The notes: a model not told the origin generated them from the letters alone. A stretch of DNA of 62,929 nt from CAZTQN01 sp964615765 (GCA_964615765.1 CAZTQN010000025.1:1-62929); one strand, 5' to 3'. Positions 35,992 to 44,326 are shown, counted from the first letter of the stretch. Program-made: numbers and translations.

Positions 35992-37194
35992 TCAGCACTC
36001 ACGCGGCGGGCCGAACCAGCAGTTCAGGAAGTCGAAGATGTCCTGCACCGTCAGCCCGGCGTCGCCGTTGAAGTTGGCCCGCGGGTCGTTCGCGAACCAC
36101 CGGGCCAGGAACTCGAAGATGTCCTGCACGGTGAGCGTGCCGGAACTGTCCGCGTCGCAGGGGCAGGGAACGCGCGGGCCGGCCGCTGAGATCGCCGCCG
36201 CCGCCGTCGTCGTCAGATCCGTGTTGTTCACCGTCAGCGTCATGATGAGGTTGACGCTCGGGCAGATGGGGGCGTCGGCGGGAAAGGCGGCGGGGATGGC
36301 GGGCAACGCCGTGGGCGTCGTGTTCACCGGCGGGTCGATGGTGATGTCCAGCGCGCTGGTGAACGCCAGGCCCGCGGGCGTGCGCGTCGCCGTGCCCGAC
36401 AGCACCAGCGGGATGGCCTGCCCGTCGACGGGGATGGCCGCGCCGTTGAACTCGGCGGCGAAGCTCGCCGTCACCGTGACGGGGATCGTGACGGTGAACG
36501 TGTCCGTCCCGGCGGGCGTGAGCGTGCCGAGCGCATCGCCCGGGCCCTGCACAAGGGAGATGGACGTCACGCTGACGCTGCCGAGCGGGATCGGGCCCAG
36601 CAGACCCAGCAGCGGCAGCGGGGCCGAGCACGAGGGGTTCACGGTGCAGAACGCGTCGCCGCTGAGACCGGCGATGCTGGCGTTGACGCTCACCGAGCCC
36701 GAGGAGAGCAGTTGCAGGTTGAGCCCGCGGACAAAGGCGGTGCCGATCGGCCCGTTGAACCCGAGCACCAGCGACCCGGCGGGGCGGACGTTGGTGGGCG
36801 TGGGGCTGGCGCCGGTGGCGGTGACGCGCCCGGCGACGTTGACCGGGTCGTTCTGCGTCGCGCCGAAGGCGCCGCACGAAAACAGCGACGCGGCCCGCTT
36901 GCTGCGCGTCTGCTGGTTGGCCGGCTTGAGCGGGTCGTTCTCGCCCAGCAGCGTCCCGTTGAACGGCACGTTGATCGAGAAGTTGTACGTCACGCTCGAA
37001 GCGGGCGCGTTGACCGTCAGGGTGTACGCCTCGTCGGCCCGAACGCCTTCGGGGCTCAAGACCAGCCCAGCCGCGGCGAGCACGCCGGCGCCCAGCCCGA
37101 GCCCGCGCGAGCGGCGGCGCGGGGCGCGGTTCCCGGACCCGCTGGCCCCGTCGTTGGTGGTGGTACCGATCGCGTGCGCGTGGTCTGAGGGCAT
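35992..37194 (-). CDS. Secreted beta-rich protein with dockerin tail
   Basis: 400 residues. The ATG at 37194 has GGAAGG six nt upstream; a second ATG at 37200 abuts it. The signal region is RRRSRGLGLGAGVLAAAGLV. The body (residues about 55-340) is a low-cysteine beta protein of unknown family, with YTLTVNAPASSVTYNFSINV, GSLVLGFNGPIGTAFVRGLN and TDTFTVTIPVTVTASFAAEF. The dockerin tail runs CPCDADSSGT with two VQDIF[ED]FL elements to PREC. It looks like a self-standing surface structural protein. It is separated from the subtilase by 241 bp that include a tandem CCCGCGCCCGG repeat near 35937-35975. Confidence 0.8.
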   Translation of the reverse strand: MPSDHAHAIGTTTNDGASGSGNRAPRRRSRGLGLGAGVLAAAGLVLSPEGVRADEAYTLTVNAPASSVTYNFSINVPFNGTLLGENDPLKPANQQTRSKRAASLFSCGAFGATQNDPVNVAGRVTATGASPTPTNVRPAGSLVLGFNGPIGTAFVRGLNLQLLSSGSVSVNASIAGLSGDAFCTVNPSCSAPLPLLGLLGPIPLGSVSVTSISLVQGPGDALGTLTPAGTDTFTVTIPVTVTASFAAEFNGAAIPVDGQAIPLVLSGTATRTPAGLAFTSALDITIDPPVNTTPTALPAIPAAFPADAPICPSVNLIMTLTVNNTDLTTTAAAAISAAGPRVPCPCDADSSGTLTVQDIFEFLARWFANDPRANFNGDAGLTVQDIFDFLNCWFGPPREC

Positions 37195-37289
37195 GCCCAT
37201 CCTTCCAGTAAGTCTGGCCCAACCCTACCACAGGCCGGTCGGATCGGCCAGAGGAATCGCGCTCCGGAACCCCGCTACGATCGCCCACC

Positions 37290-37877
37290 ATGGCGTGGAT
37301 TACCAAGAACTCGGCCGGCATGCGCGTCGAGAAGCGGGACGAACCCTACCTCACCCCCGCGATGCGGGCGGACCTCACCACCCGCGTCCTGCCCCGCTAC
37401 GCGACCAAGCAGGCCGCCCTGCTGCCCGCGCTGCACATGATCCAGCACGAATACGGCTGGGTCCCGCCGCAGGCCATGATCGAGATCGCCGAGTTCCTGG
37501 GCCTCAAGCCCTCGGACGTCATCGATACCGCCAGCTTCTACGAGGAGTACTGGCTCAAGCCCAAGGGCCAGCACCTGGTCCAGGTGTGCCGCTCCATCGC
37601 GTGCGAGTTCTGCGGGCAGAAGGAAATCACCCAGGCCTGCAAGGACAAACTGGGCATCGAAGTCGGCGAAACCACCGACGACGGCAAGTTCACGCTCATC
37701 GAGCTCGAATGCCTCGGCTCGTGCGGCACGGCCCCGGCCATGCTCGTCGACGAAACCCTGCACGAGAACCTCACCCCCGACGCCGTCGACCGCATCATCG
37801 ATCAGACCGCCGCCCAGCCCGGCCACGGTCATGGTCATGGTCATGGTCATGGCCACAAGAACGGTCACGGGCACTGA
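37290..37877 (+). CDS. nuoE: NADH-quinone oxidoreductase subunit E with His-rich tail
   Basis: 195 residues. The thioredoxin-like [2Fe-2S] domain carries the four ligands as VCRSIAC (C100, C105) and ECLGSCG (C141, C145), and the N-terminal helical part has PRYATKQAALLPALHMIQHE and GWVPPQAM. Subunit E and the FMN-bearing subunit F pass electrons from NADH into complex I at the cytoplasmic face. The last 18 or so residues are almost pure Gly-His (GHGHGHGHGHGHKNGHGH), not part of the family fold and probably metal binding. The rest of the nuo operon is not in the window; the next gene is a small proline-rich protein. Confidence 0.93.
   Translation: MAWITKNSAGMRVEKRDEPYLTPAMRADLTTRVLPRYATKQAALLPALHMIQHEYGWVPPQAMIEIAEFLGLKPSDVIDTASFYEEYWLKPKGQHLVQVCRSIACEFCGQKEITQACKDKLGIEVGETTDDGKFTLIELECLGSCGTAPAMLVDETLHENLTPDAVDRIIDQTAAQPGHGHGHGHGHGHKNGHGH
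37827..37850 (+). repeat. GGTCAT hexanucleotide repeat in nuoE
   Basis: Four perfect tandem GGTCAT units encode the core of the Gly-His tail. In-frame slippage would change the length of the tail by two residues per unit. Confidence 0.9.
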
Positions 37878-37909
37878 GCCCGCCGGGCTCGTTGTGCGGA
37901 ACACCGCCC

Positions 37910-38299
37910 ATGAACGTGCCCGACCGCCCGTCCCGGCCCCAGCCCCGCCCGGCGCCTCGCCCGGGCTTGATGCGAAACCTCGGCCAGTTCTTCGGGCACA
38001 TCGTCAAAGGCGTCACCAGCGACCCGGGCCCGGGGCCTGAAGGGGCTGCCTCCCTGAGCGCGCCCGCCGCTCCGCCGCAGCCGACACCGCCGCCCGCACC
38101 CGCCGCGCCGAGCGCTTTGACGCCCGCGCGCGTCGTGGCCCGGGCCGAGTCGGTCGAGCACGCGCTCCCCGGGCCCGACGGCGGGCCGTCGGGCGTGGTG
38201 CTCCGGCGCACGGTGATCGACGAGGTCGAGTTCCGCCCGAGCCCCGAGCCGGGCCCGACGCCCACGCCGCCCGACGCGCCCAGTCCACGCGGGGCGTGA
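37910..38299 (+). CDS. Small proline-rich protein downstream of nuoE
   Basis: 129 residues, not recognised. A conserved-looking N-terminal motif (LMRNLGQFFGHIVKGV) is followed by a long Pro/Ala region and a short C-terminal element VVLRRTVIDEVEFRPSPE. It starts 33 bp after nuoE and reads the same way, so the two are probably co-transcribed. The order suggests a link with complex I assembly or with the His-rich subunit E, but this is inference. No signal peptide. Confidence 0.65.
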   Translation: MNVPDRPSRPQPRPAPRPGLMRNLGQFFGHIVKGVTSDPGPGPEGAASLSAPAAPPQPTPPPAPAAPSALTPARVVARAESVEHALPGPDGGPSGVVLRRTVIDEVEFRPSPEPGPTPTPPDAPSPRGA

Positions 38300-38327
38300 C
38301 ACCACCGGCCCCCCACTGCTTCCTGAT

Positions 38328-39962
38328 TCACCCCGCCCGCGCCCGCGGCATCGCGGCGGGATTGGTTGCGTCAGGCCGCTCGCCCCGCGGACGCTGCGGA
38401 CCGCCGCCGGCGGGCGCGTCGGGCATCAGCGGCAGGTCGACGTACGCCGTGGTCCCCTGGCCGTAGACGCTGTTGATGCCCGGTCGTCCGCCCAGGGCCG
38501 CCGCGGCGGCCTTGACGATCGCCAGCCCCAGCCCCGTCCCGCGTCGCCACCCGCGCAGCATGCTCCCACGCCCCGGATCGACCTGGAAATACCGCTCGAA
38601 CACGCGCTCCTGGTGCGCCAGCGGGATGCCGATGCCCTGGTCCTGCACGCTGATGCGCACGCCCTCGGGCGGCCGGGACCCGACGGTCGCCATCGGCCCG
38701 ATGTTCACGCGGATCACCGTCCCCTCGTGCGCGAACTTGGTCGCGTTCTCCACCAGGTTCCGCACGATCAGCGTCAGCAGCTTGCGATCGCTCCGCAGCG
38801 CCGGCGTGTTGGGCGCCAGCGTCCACTCCAGGCTCAGCCGCCGCTCGCGGCAGTGCTCTTCGCTCAGCGCCCGGATGTCGTCCTCAAGGCGCGACAGGTC
38901 GATCGGCTCCAGCGTGACCGGCGCGTCGGGCGAGTCGAGGCGCGAAAGGTCCAAGAGATCGCGCAGCATCTCTTCCAGCCGCACGGCGTTCGTCAGGATC
39001 ATCGAGCGCAGTTTCTCGCTCATCTTCGGGTCGTCGTCGATCCCCTGCAGGGTCTCGGCGGCCCCGCGGATGGACGACACGGGCGTGCGCAGTTCGTGCG
39101 AGGCGTTGGCGACAAAGTCCGTCTGCACCTGGACGGCCTGATCCAGTTCCGTCACGTCGCGGAGCGCGATGACCGCGCCGAAGATCCCGCGACCCCACGC
39201 CACCGGCACCGGCGACGCCGTCACCTGGAACACGCGCACGCCCAGCGGCGTGGTGACGCGGACGCGGTCGCGGCGCGTCTGCCCGGCCCGGGCCGCCGCG
39301 TGCATCTCAAGGATCGCGGCCTGCGTGAACACCTGCGTGATGGGCCGCCCGAGCAGAGGCGTCGCCCGCGCGCCGGGCCCGCCGGGCCCGATCGGCCCCG
39401 CCCCGGCCTGGTCGAGCAGGCGCTCCGCCGAGCGGTTGCACAAGAGCACGCGCTCGGCGTCGTCGGTCGCGAGGATCGGCTCATCGATGGCGTCGATGAG
39501 CGCCTCGAGGTTGCGCGTCTTCTTCGCGAGGTCCTTCATCTGGGCCTCGACGCGGATCGCCAGCCCGTCCAGCGCCGCCGTCAACGCCGCGAGGTCGCCC
39601 GGGGCATCATCGACAGGCGGCGGGCTGTCAAACTCGGCGGCGTCGGCCTGGGCAAGGTCGGCCCCGAGCACGCGGGCCGCGACGCCTTCCAGACGCTCCA
39701 GCGCCCGAAGCCGCCGCCGCGCCGCCGCCGCCACTACCAGCGCCAGCACCCCGCCCACGATCCCGATCGTGATCGCGTGCGCCCGCGGCGACGCCCCGCC
39801 GAGCGCCAGCGTCACGCCCATCACCGTCAGCCCGATCACGGCGACCATCGCCGTCCCCGTCAGTTCGCTCACCAGGCGCCGGCGCGGGGGCGACATCGCC
39901 GCACCGGCGGGCGCGACACCCGTGGGAACAACGCTCGGAGTTGCGGGGCTGGAAACGTCCAT
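38328..39962 (-). CDS. PhoR-type sensor histidine kinase
   Basis: 544 residues. Two membrane helices (TAMVAVIGLTVMGVTLALG, AITIGIVGGVLALVVAAAA) with almost no periplasmic loop, a HAMP-like linker, a PAS domain (LEALIDAIDEPILATDDAER), the HisKA box FVANASHELRTPVSSIRG with H289, and the ATPase boxes NLVENATKFA, DQGIGIP and GTGLGLAIVKAAAA. The short sensor loop is typical of PhoR, which reads phosphate status through the transporter. The ATG at 39962 lies 92 bp after the regulator; an in-frame TTG at 40034 is also possible. It is paired with the regulator gene in one operon. Confidence 0.9.
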   Translation of the reverse strand: MDVSSPATPSVVPTGVAPAGAAMSPPRRRLVSELTGTAMVAVIGLTVMGVTLALGGASPRAHAITIGIVGGVLALVVAAAARRRLRALERLEGVAARVLGADLAQADAAEFDSPPPVDDAPGDLAALTAALDGLAIRVEAQMKDLAKKTRNLEALIDAIDEPILATDDAERVLLCNRSAERLLDQAGAGPIGPGGPGARATPLLGRPITQVFTQAAILEMHAAARAGQTRRDRVRVTTPLGVRVFQVTASPVPVAWGRGIFGAVIALRDVTELDQAVQVQTDFVANASHELRTPVSSIRGAAETLQGIDDDPKMSEKLRSMILTNAVRLEEMLRDLLDLSRLDSPDAPVTLEPIDLSRLEDDIRALSEEHCRERRLSLEWTLAPNTPALRSDRKLLTLIVRNLVENATKFAHEGTVIRVNIGPMATVGSRPPEGVRISVQDQGIGIPLAHQERVFERYFQVDPGRGSMLRGWRRGTGLGLAIVKAAAAALGGRPGINSVYGQGTTAYVDLPLMPDAPAGGGPQRPRGERPDATNPAAMPRARAG

Positions 39963-40053
39963 CGTCAACGCGGGCGGCGTTCGGCGCACGCCCGCAGCGG
40001 TCTGTATCGGCCGCCGGGCCGCGACCCTGCGCAAAGCGGGCGCAAAGTCCGGC

Positions 40054-40773
40054 TCATAGCGCTTCGTAGGCGCCCACGGGCCCGTCGGTGTCGTCCAGCA
40101 GATAGCCCACGCCGCGGACCGTGCGGATCCGCTCGCCGATGGGCCCGAGCTTCTTGCGGATCGCCGCCACGTGCACGTCGATCGTCCGCGTCGTCACCAG
40201 GACGTCCGGGCCCATCGCGTTGTACATCAGGTCGGCCCGGCTGAGCACCTTCCCGCGCGAGCGGATCAGCGAGACCAGCAGGCGAAACTCCGTCAACGTC
40301 AGCTTGATCGGGTCGCCCTTGACCGTCACCTCGTGCGTCGACAGGTCGGCCCGGACATCGCGGAACTCCAGCACGTCCGTCCCCGCCTCCGGGGCCCGCT
40401 GCCGCCGCAGCAGCGCTTCCATTCGGGCCAAAAGCACGCGGATCGAGAACGGCTTGGTGACGTAGTCGTCCGCCCCGACCTGGAGCCCGGCGACCTGGTC
40501 CATCTCCTCGGCCTTGGCGGTCAGCATGACGATCGGCACGCCCGCCGTCTTGGGGTGTGTCCGCATCTGCCGGGCCACCTGCAGCCCGGAAAGCTGGGGA
40601 AGCATCACGTCCAGGAGGACGAGGTCGGGGACGGTGTCGATGATGCGGCGGAGGCCGCTCTGCCCATCGCGGGCCAGCTCGGCGTCATAGCCGGCGCGGC
40701 GGAGGTTGTAGACCAAGAGCTCACCCAGGTCCGCCTCGTCCTCGACAATGACGATCCGCTTTGGAGTGCTCAT
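40054..40773 (-). CDS. PhoB-type response regulator (OmpR family)
   Basis: 239 residues. The receiver has the full acidic set: E11, D12 and D55 (LVLLDVMLP), with T85 and K107. The winged-helix domain (KLTLTEFRLLVSLIRSRGKVLSRADL, TRTIDVHVAAIRKKLG, IRTVRGVGYLLD) is of the OmpR/PhoB type. The start is ATG 40773 behind GGCGGA. Together with the adjacent histidine kinase and a divergent OprP/OprO-type porin, it is most likely a phosphate-starvation regulator. The family alone does not prove that the signal is phosphate. Confidence 0.9.
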   Translation of the reverse strand: MSTPKRIVIVEDEADLGELLVYNLRRAGYDAELARDGQSGLRRIIDTVPDLVLLDVMLPQLSGLQVARQMRTHPKTAGVPIVMLTAKAEEMDQVAGLQVGADDYVTKPFSIRVLLARMEALLRRQRAPEAGTDVLEFRDVRADLSTHEVTVKGDPIKLTLTEFRLLVSLIRSRGKVLSRADLMYNAMGPDVLVTTRTIDVHVAAIRKKLGPIGERIRTVRGVGYLLDDTDGPVGAYEAL

Positions 40774-41082
40774 GCCGTCCGCCTGTTTGCAGTTTGATCG
40801 GAACGGATCGAGGACGACCGGACCGGAGCGTGCCGCCCCGCCGGTGTACAAAGGATGGCGGTGCGGGAGGCGCGAGGCGAGCGGGAATGTGTAAAGAAGA
40901 TATGAAGTTCACGCACCGGTCACCTGGTCGGAAGATGCTCGGGTGATGATCGGCAAAGCGTGCGCGACGGCGGGCTGGCGGAGACGGTACGCGGGGTGGA
41001 TTGGTGGACCGTCCGAGAACCTATTCTCGGGGTGAGGGCACGGACACTTGGGGGGGCCAGCAAAATTGTGTCGATAGCGTGT

Positions 41083-41111
41083 TTGCGTTTGCTAATCGGC
41101 TGGGGTAGCAT
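41083..41111 (+). promoter_or_regulatory. Candidate promoter of the porin gene
   Basis: TTGCGT (41083-41088) and TAGCAT (41106-41111) are separated by 17 bp, giving a predicted leader of about 320 nt. The spacer and -10 share AATCGG-N4-GGTAGCATG with the region upstream of the phoH-type gene (60932-60951, N5). A PhoB box of the classical type was looked for and not found by eye. Confidence 0.35.
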
Positions 41112-41300
41112 GGCTCCCCCCGGGTTTGCGGACGTTCTGTCCGTTAACGGGTGTTCGGGGGGCTTAGGAAAGATTGGCGCCCTGTGACTACAAAGGGCGT
41201 CGGGCGACGAACTCCTCCGCCCCGCGAGCACCCCGCGAAGTATGTACTGACAAACCACGTGAATGGCCGATCGGGAGCAGACGGCTTCAGGATAGGAAAA

Positions 41301-41437
41301 GGCCCCGGAGCGCCTTGGAGGCGTGAGGCTGGGGGGAAACGGGATCGAACCGTTTGAGGACGTGCGGACCGACAGGGACATTGGCCGGCCGCCGAAGCAC
41401 AAGTCAACGCGTATCACATCAGCAAAGGAGTCTCAGA
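41301..41437 (+). other. Structured leader of the porin gene
   Basis: The rest of the 664-bp divergent gap between phoB-type and porin genes has no ORF that I trust. Just upstream of the ATG are a GCGCCT-TGG-AGGCGT hairpin (41310-41324) and AAACGG-GATCGAA-CCGTTT (41337-41355), a perfect 6-bp stem with a 7-nt loop. Post-transcriptional control or RNA stability is possible. The AAGGAG at 41425 is the ribosome-binding site. Confidence 0.5.
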
Positions 41438-42772
41438 ATGAAGATGACCAAGGGTCTGGTGATGCTTGCGGGCGCGGCCGTGGGCCTGTGCGGCGGCGGC
41501 GCCGCCTTGGCTCAGGGCAGCACCGACGAAGTTCGGGCTGTCGTGGCCGAGATGCTCGCGGATTCTGAAACCCGCTCCAGCCTCCTCGCTTCCGGCGATG
41601 CCGGCCGCGATGAAGAGGCGTTCTTCCTGGCCAGCGACGGCTTCCGCCTGAACGTCGGCGGGCAGATCCAGTTCCGCTACACCCTGAACTTCCGCGACGA
41701 CGCGAACGCGACGACGCAGGATGACTTCCAGACCGGCTTCCAGACCCGCCGGACCAAGCTCTGGTTCTACGGGATGATCAACAACGACTGGGACTACCGC
41801 GTCCAGGCCGAGTTCAACAAGGCCGGTCGCTCCAGCGGCGAACTGGGCGGGGACCTGGAACTCCAGGACGCCTTCGTCCGCTACAACTTCCCGAACGGCT
41901 TCAAGCTCAAGTGGGGTCAGTTCAAGCTCCCGCTGCTCCGCGAAGAGCTCATGAGCGACTCCTACCTGCTCGCCGCTGACCGCTCCCTGACCAACTACGC
42001 GTTCAGCCAGCAGTGGTCGCAGGGCGTCGAGCTCGCGTACGAGACCGAAACGTTCCGCGCTCAGGTCGCCTTCAGCGACGGCCTCGACAGCCGCAACACG
42101 GAGTTCGCCGGTGTGCCCGTCAACCCGAACGCCGAAGTGACCAACACCTTCCGCGTCGCCGGCGAGGCCGACTACGCCGTCACCGGTCGCGTTGAAGGCC
42201 TCCTGGCCGGCAACGACTTCGGCCGCTTCAAGGACTTCACCAGCCCGAAGGGCTCCGACTTCGGCTGGCTCCTCGGCGCCGCCGCCCACTGGCAGCAGAG
42301 CGAGAACACCGAGCGCTCCACTGACACCGACCGTGACACCCTGCAGTACACCGCCGATACCCTGCTCAAGGGCGACTCCTGGAGCCTGTTCGGCGCCTTC
42401 ATCGGCCGCTACACCCAGGTCAAGTTCCCGATCGGCAGCCCGTCTCGCGATCAGGACTTCAACGACTTCGGCGCCGTCGTCCAGGGCAGCTGGCGCTTCG
42501 CTGAGGACACCGAAGCCTTCGCCCGCTGGGACGCGCTGTTCATCGACAGCGACCGCGGCCTGAGCGAAGACAACTTCCACTTCGTCACCGCCGGTATCAA
42601 CCACTACTTCGCCGGGCACGCCGCGAAGTTCACCGTCGACGCCATCTACTCCTTCGAGCGCACCAGCGACCTCCAGAACATCGGCATCCTCCCGGATACG
42701 GGCGTCGGCCTCCTCGGCGATACCGAAGAGAGCGAAGTCGTCGTCCGCGGTCAGTTCCAGCTCCTGTTCTAA
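41438..42772 (+). CDS. OprP/OprO-type phosphate-selective porin
   Basis: 444 residues from the ATG at 41438 (AAGGAG 7 nt upstream). The signal peptide ends near GGAALAQ. The mature barrel matches the porin P/O family in its signatures: GFQTRRTKLWFYGMINNDWD, WGQFKLPLLREELMSD and the strand periodicity ending with Phe (VVVRGQFQLLF). A short helical N-terminal segment precedes the barrel and may be periplasmic. It should carry phosphate, or more generally anions, across the outer membrane. The neighbouring two-component genes suggest phosphate control. A perfect intrinsic terminator follows. Confidence 0.92.
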   Translation: MKMTKGLVMLAGAAVGLCGGGAALAQGSTDEVRAVVAEMLADSETRSSLLASGDAGRDEEAFFLASDGFRLNVGGQIQFRYTLNFRDDANATTQDDFQTGFQTRRTKLWFYGMINNDWDYRVQAEFNKAGRSSGELGGDLELQDAFVRYNFPNGFKLKWGQFKLPLLREELMSDSYLLAADRSLTNYAFSQQWSQGVELAYETETFRAQVAFSDGLDSRNTEFAGVPVNPNAEVTNTFRVAGEADYAVTGRVEGLLAGNDFGRFKDFTSPKGSDFGWLLGAAAHWQQSENTERSTDTDRDTLQYTADTLLKGDSWSLFGAFIGRYTQVKFPIGSPSRDQDFNDFGAVVQGSWRFAEDTEAFARWDALFIDSDRGLSEDNFHFVTAGINHYFAGHAAKFTVDAIYSFERTSDLQNIGILPDTGVGLLGDTEESEVVVRGQFQLLF

Positions 42773-42824
42773 TCCTGTCGACCGCGACGGCTTCAACCGT
42801 CGCCCGACAGTCCAGCACTCCTCG

Positions 42825-42860
42825 CAGCGACCGGGCCCTACGCCCGGTCGCTGTCTTTTT
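42825..42860 (+). terminator. Intrinsic terminator of the porin gene
   Basis: CAGCGACCGGGC-CCTAC-GCCCGGTCGCTG is a perfect 12-bp stem (42825-42853). It is followed by TC and T5 (42856-42860). It lies 52 bp after the porin stop codon. Confidence 0.9.
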
Positions 42861-42880
42861 GTCGTTGAGGAGGGGGAGTT

Positions 42881-43148
42881 CTTTGCCGCGGAGGCGCGGA
42901 GACGCGGAGGGGGGGGGGACGGGATTCGGGATTCGGGAATCGGAAGCGGGAAGCGGGAAGCGGGAAGCGGGAAGCGGGCTCAGAGCAAACGCGCGGCGGC
43001 CCTCGCGCGCTCCTCGCACACTCGCGCTCGTGTCACATCCTGATCAAAATCACCCCATCACCCCGTCATCCGCCCCCCCCCTCCCCTCTCCGCGTCTCTG
43101 CGCCTCCGCGGCAAGTTCCCGCCGCCAAGTCGCAGAGACGCGGAGTCC
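42881..43148. repeat. Palindromic intergenic element with heptamer tract
   Basis: CTTTGCCGCGGAGGCGCGGA (start of a 28-bp arm, 42881-42908) returns in inverted form at 43089-43115 with one or two changes. A further GCAGAGACGCGGAG lies at 43132-43145. Between the arms are GGGATTC heptamers (from 42920) that pass into GGAAGCG heptamers (to 42977), then an unremarkable C-rich stretch. The same GGGATTC heptamer fills 62875-62929. It fills the 402-bp gap between the convergent porin and dockerin genes. No ORF in it carries a transposase motif. Confidence 0.75.
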
Positions 43149-43174
43149 AACACCGAACTCAGCACCCACCGAAC

Positions 43175-44326
43175 TCAGCACCCGCCGAACCAGGCCGACA
43201 GGAAGTCGAACAGGTCTTGCACGGTGATGTTGCCGCCGTTGATGTTCGAGCGGCTGTCCTGCGCGAACCACGCCGCCAGGAAGTCGAACAGGTCCTGCAC
43301 GGTGATGGTCCCGCTCTGGTTGAAGTCGCCCAGGCAGCAGGGCGTGGTGGTGATGCCGGCGGCGTTGCACACCGTGCCGGCGCCCGCGAAGCGCTGGCCC
43401 GGGGTGGCGCACGAGTCCGCCGTCGTCAGCGCGCACGTCGCGCCCGCGCAGCACGCGCCCTGCGCGATCGGCGTGCCGGTCACGCGGACGTTGTTGAAGA
43501 AGACGTTGGCTTCCTGCGCGTTGCGGTTGATGAGCCCGAAGCCGTTGAGCGGGCCGAAGAACTGCGCGGGCGGGACCGCGATCGTCGCCGAGGTGTTGCC
43601 CTCGAAGCGGGTGACGGTGATGTTCATCGAGTTGTCGGCGAGCACTTCGAACGCGGCCCGGATGCCGAAGCGGGAGAAGGGGACGCCGGTGTCGATGGAG
43701 CCGGCGGGGGAGATGATCTCGTAGTTGGAGGCCCCGCCGCGGAACCCGACGCCGATGTTCACGAACGTGCCCAGCCCGTTCTGGAACGGATCGGGGGCGT
43801 ACGCGGTGGTGGTGTGCAGAACGACGCCGGTCCAGCCGAAGGGGCGGACGTCGTTGATGACGGGGTAGAACGAGATGTTGCCGTGCTCGAACTCGGCCTC
43901 GAAGGTCTGGCCGGGCAGGAGCGGCCCGCCGGTGAATGAGCGCGTGGCGCTGGTGACGGCCAGGCCTTGGCCGGGCTGGTTGGAGTTGGCGTACGAGGCC
44001 CAGGCGTTGAGCGCGGGGCCGGAGCCGATGTCCTGGAGGTCGGGGTTGGGGCCGGTGCCGCCGTAGGCCTGGAACCAGCCGGCGAAGGCGGTCCAGCCGG
44101 GGACGGCGGGGGTGAAGGTCTTGGAGGTGGTCCAGGGCCCGAAGCCGGTGCCGGCGTTGAGCCCGTTCAGCCCATCGGGGTTGGGGAACTGCAGATAGAC
44201 CGGGTCGCTCGCGGAATCGAACGCGGGGTCGGCCGCGTGAGCGCCGGCGGACACACCGGCGACGACGATGGACAGGGTGGACAGGGCGATCGCGCCCGCC
44301 CGACGATCAACACAGACACGGCTCAT
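43175..44326 (-). CDS. Exoprotein with one six-Cys module and dockerin tail
   Basis: 383 residues from ATG 44326, which has AGGAG ten nt upstream. Signal peptide to GVSAGAHA. The central 230 residues form a beta-rich domain (NPDGLNGLNAGTGFGPWTTS, GQTFEAEFEHGNISFYPVIND, FEVLADNSMNITVTRFEG) like a concanavalin-type lectin/glucanase sandwich, with no clear active site. Then comes a single six-Cys module starting GACCAGATC that passes straight into the dockerin tail, CCLGDFNQSGT with two VQDLFDFL elements, to FGGC. It is close to a PEP-CTERM-type gene. Confidence 0.82.
   Translation of the reverse strand: MSRVCVDRRAGAIALSTLSIVVAGVSAGAHAADPAFDSASDPVYLQFPNPDGLNGLNAGTGFGPWTTSKTFTPAVPGWTAFAGWFQAYGGTGPNPDLQDIGSGPALNAWASYANSNQPGQGLAVTSATRSFTGGPLLPGQTFEAEFEHGNISFYPVINDVRPFGWTGVVLHTTTAYAPDPFQNGLGTFVNIGVGFRGGASNYEIISPAGSIDTGVPFSRFGIRAAFEVLADNSMNITVTRFEGNTSATIAVPPAQFFGPLNGFGLINRNAQEANVFFNNVRVTGTPIAQGACCAGATCALTTADSCATPGQRFAGAGTVCNAAGITTTPCCLGDFNQSGTITVQDLFDFLAAWFAQDSRSNINGGNITVQDLFDFLSAWFGGC

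Noticed and set aside
41337..41355. tRNA or tmRNA T-arm-like hairpin (minus strand AACGG-TTCGATC-CCGTT)
   Set aside because: The loop fits TTCRANY, but no matching acceptor, anticodon or D arm is present, and a tmRNA of normal length would run into the porin gene. Treated as a leader hairpin.
42914..42977. Possible CRISPR array
   Set aside because: Units are contiguous 7-mers without spacers.
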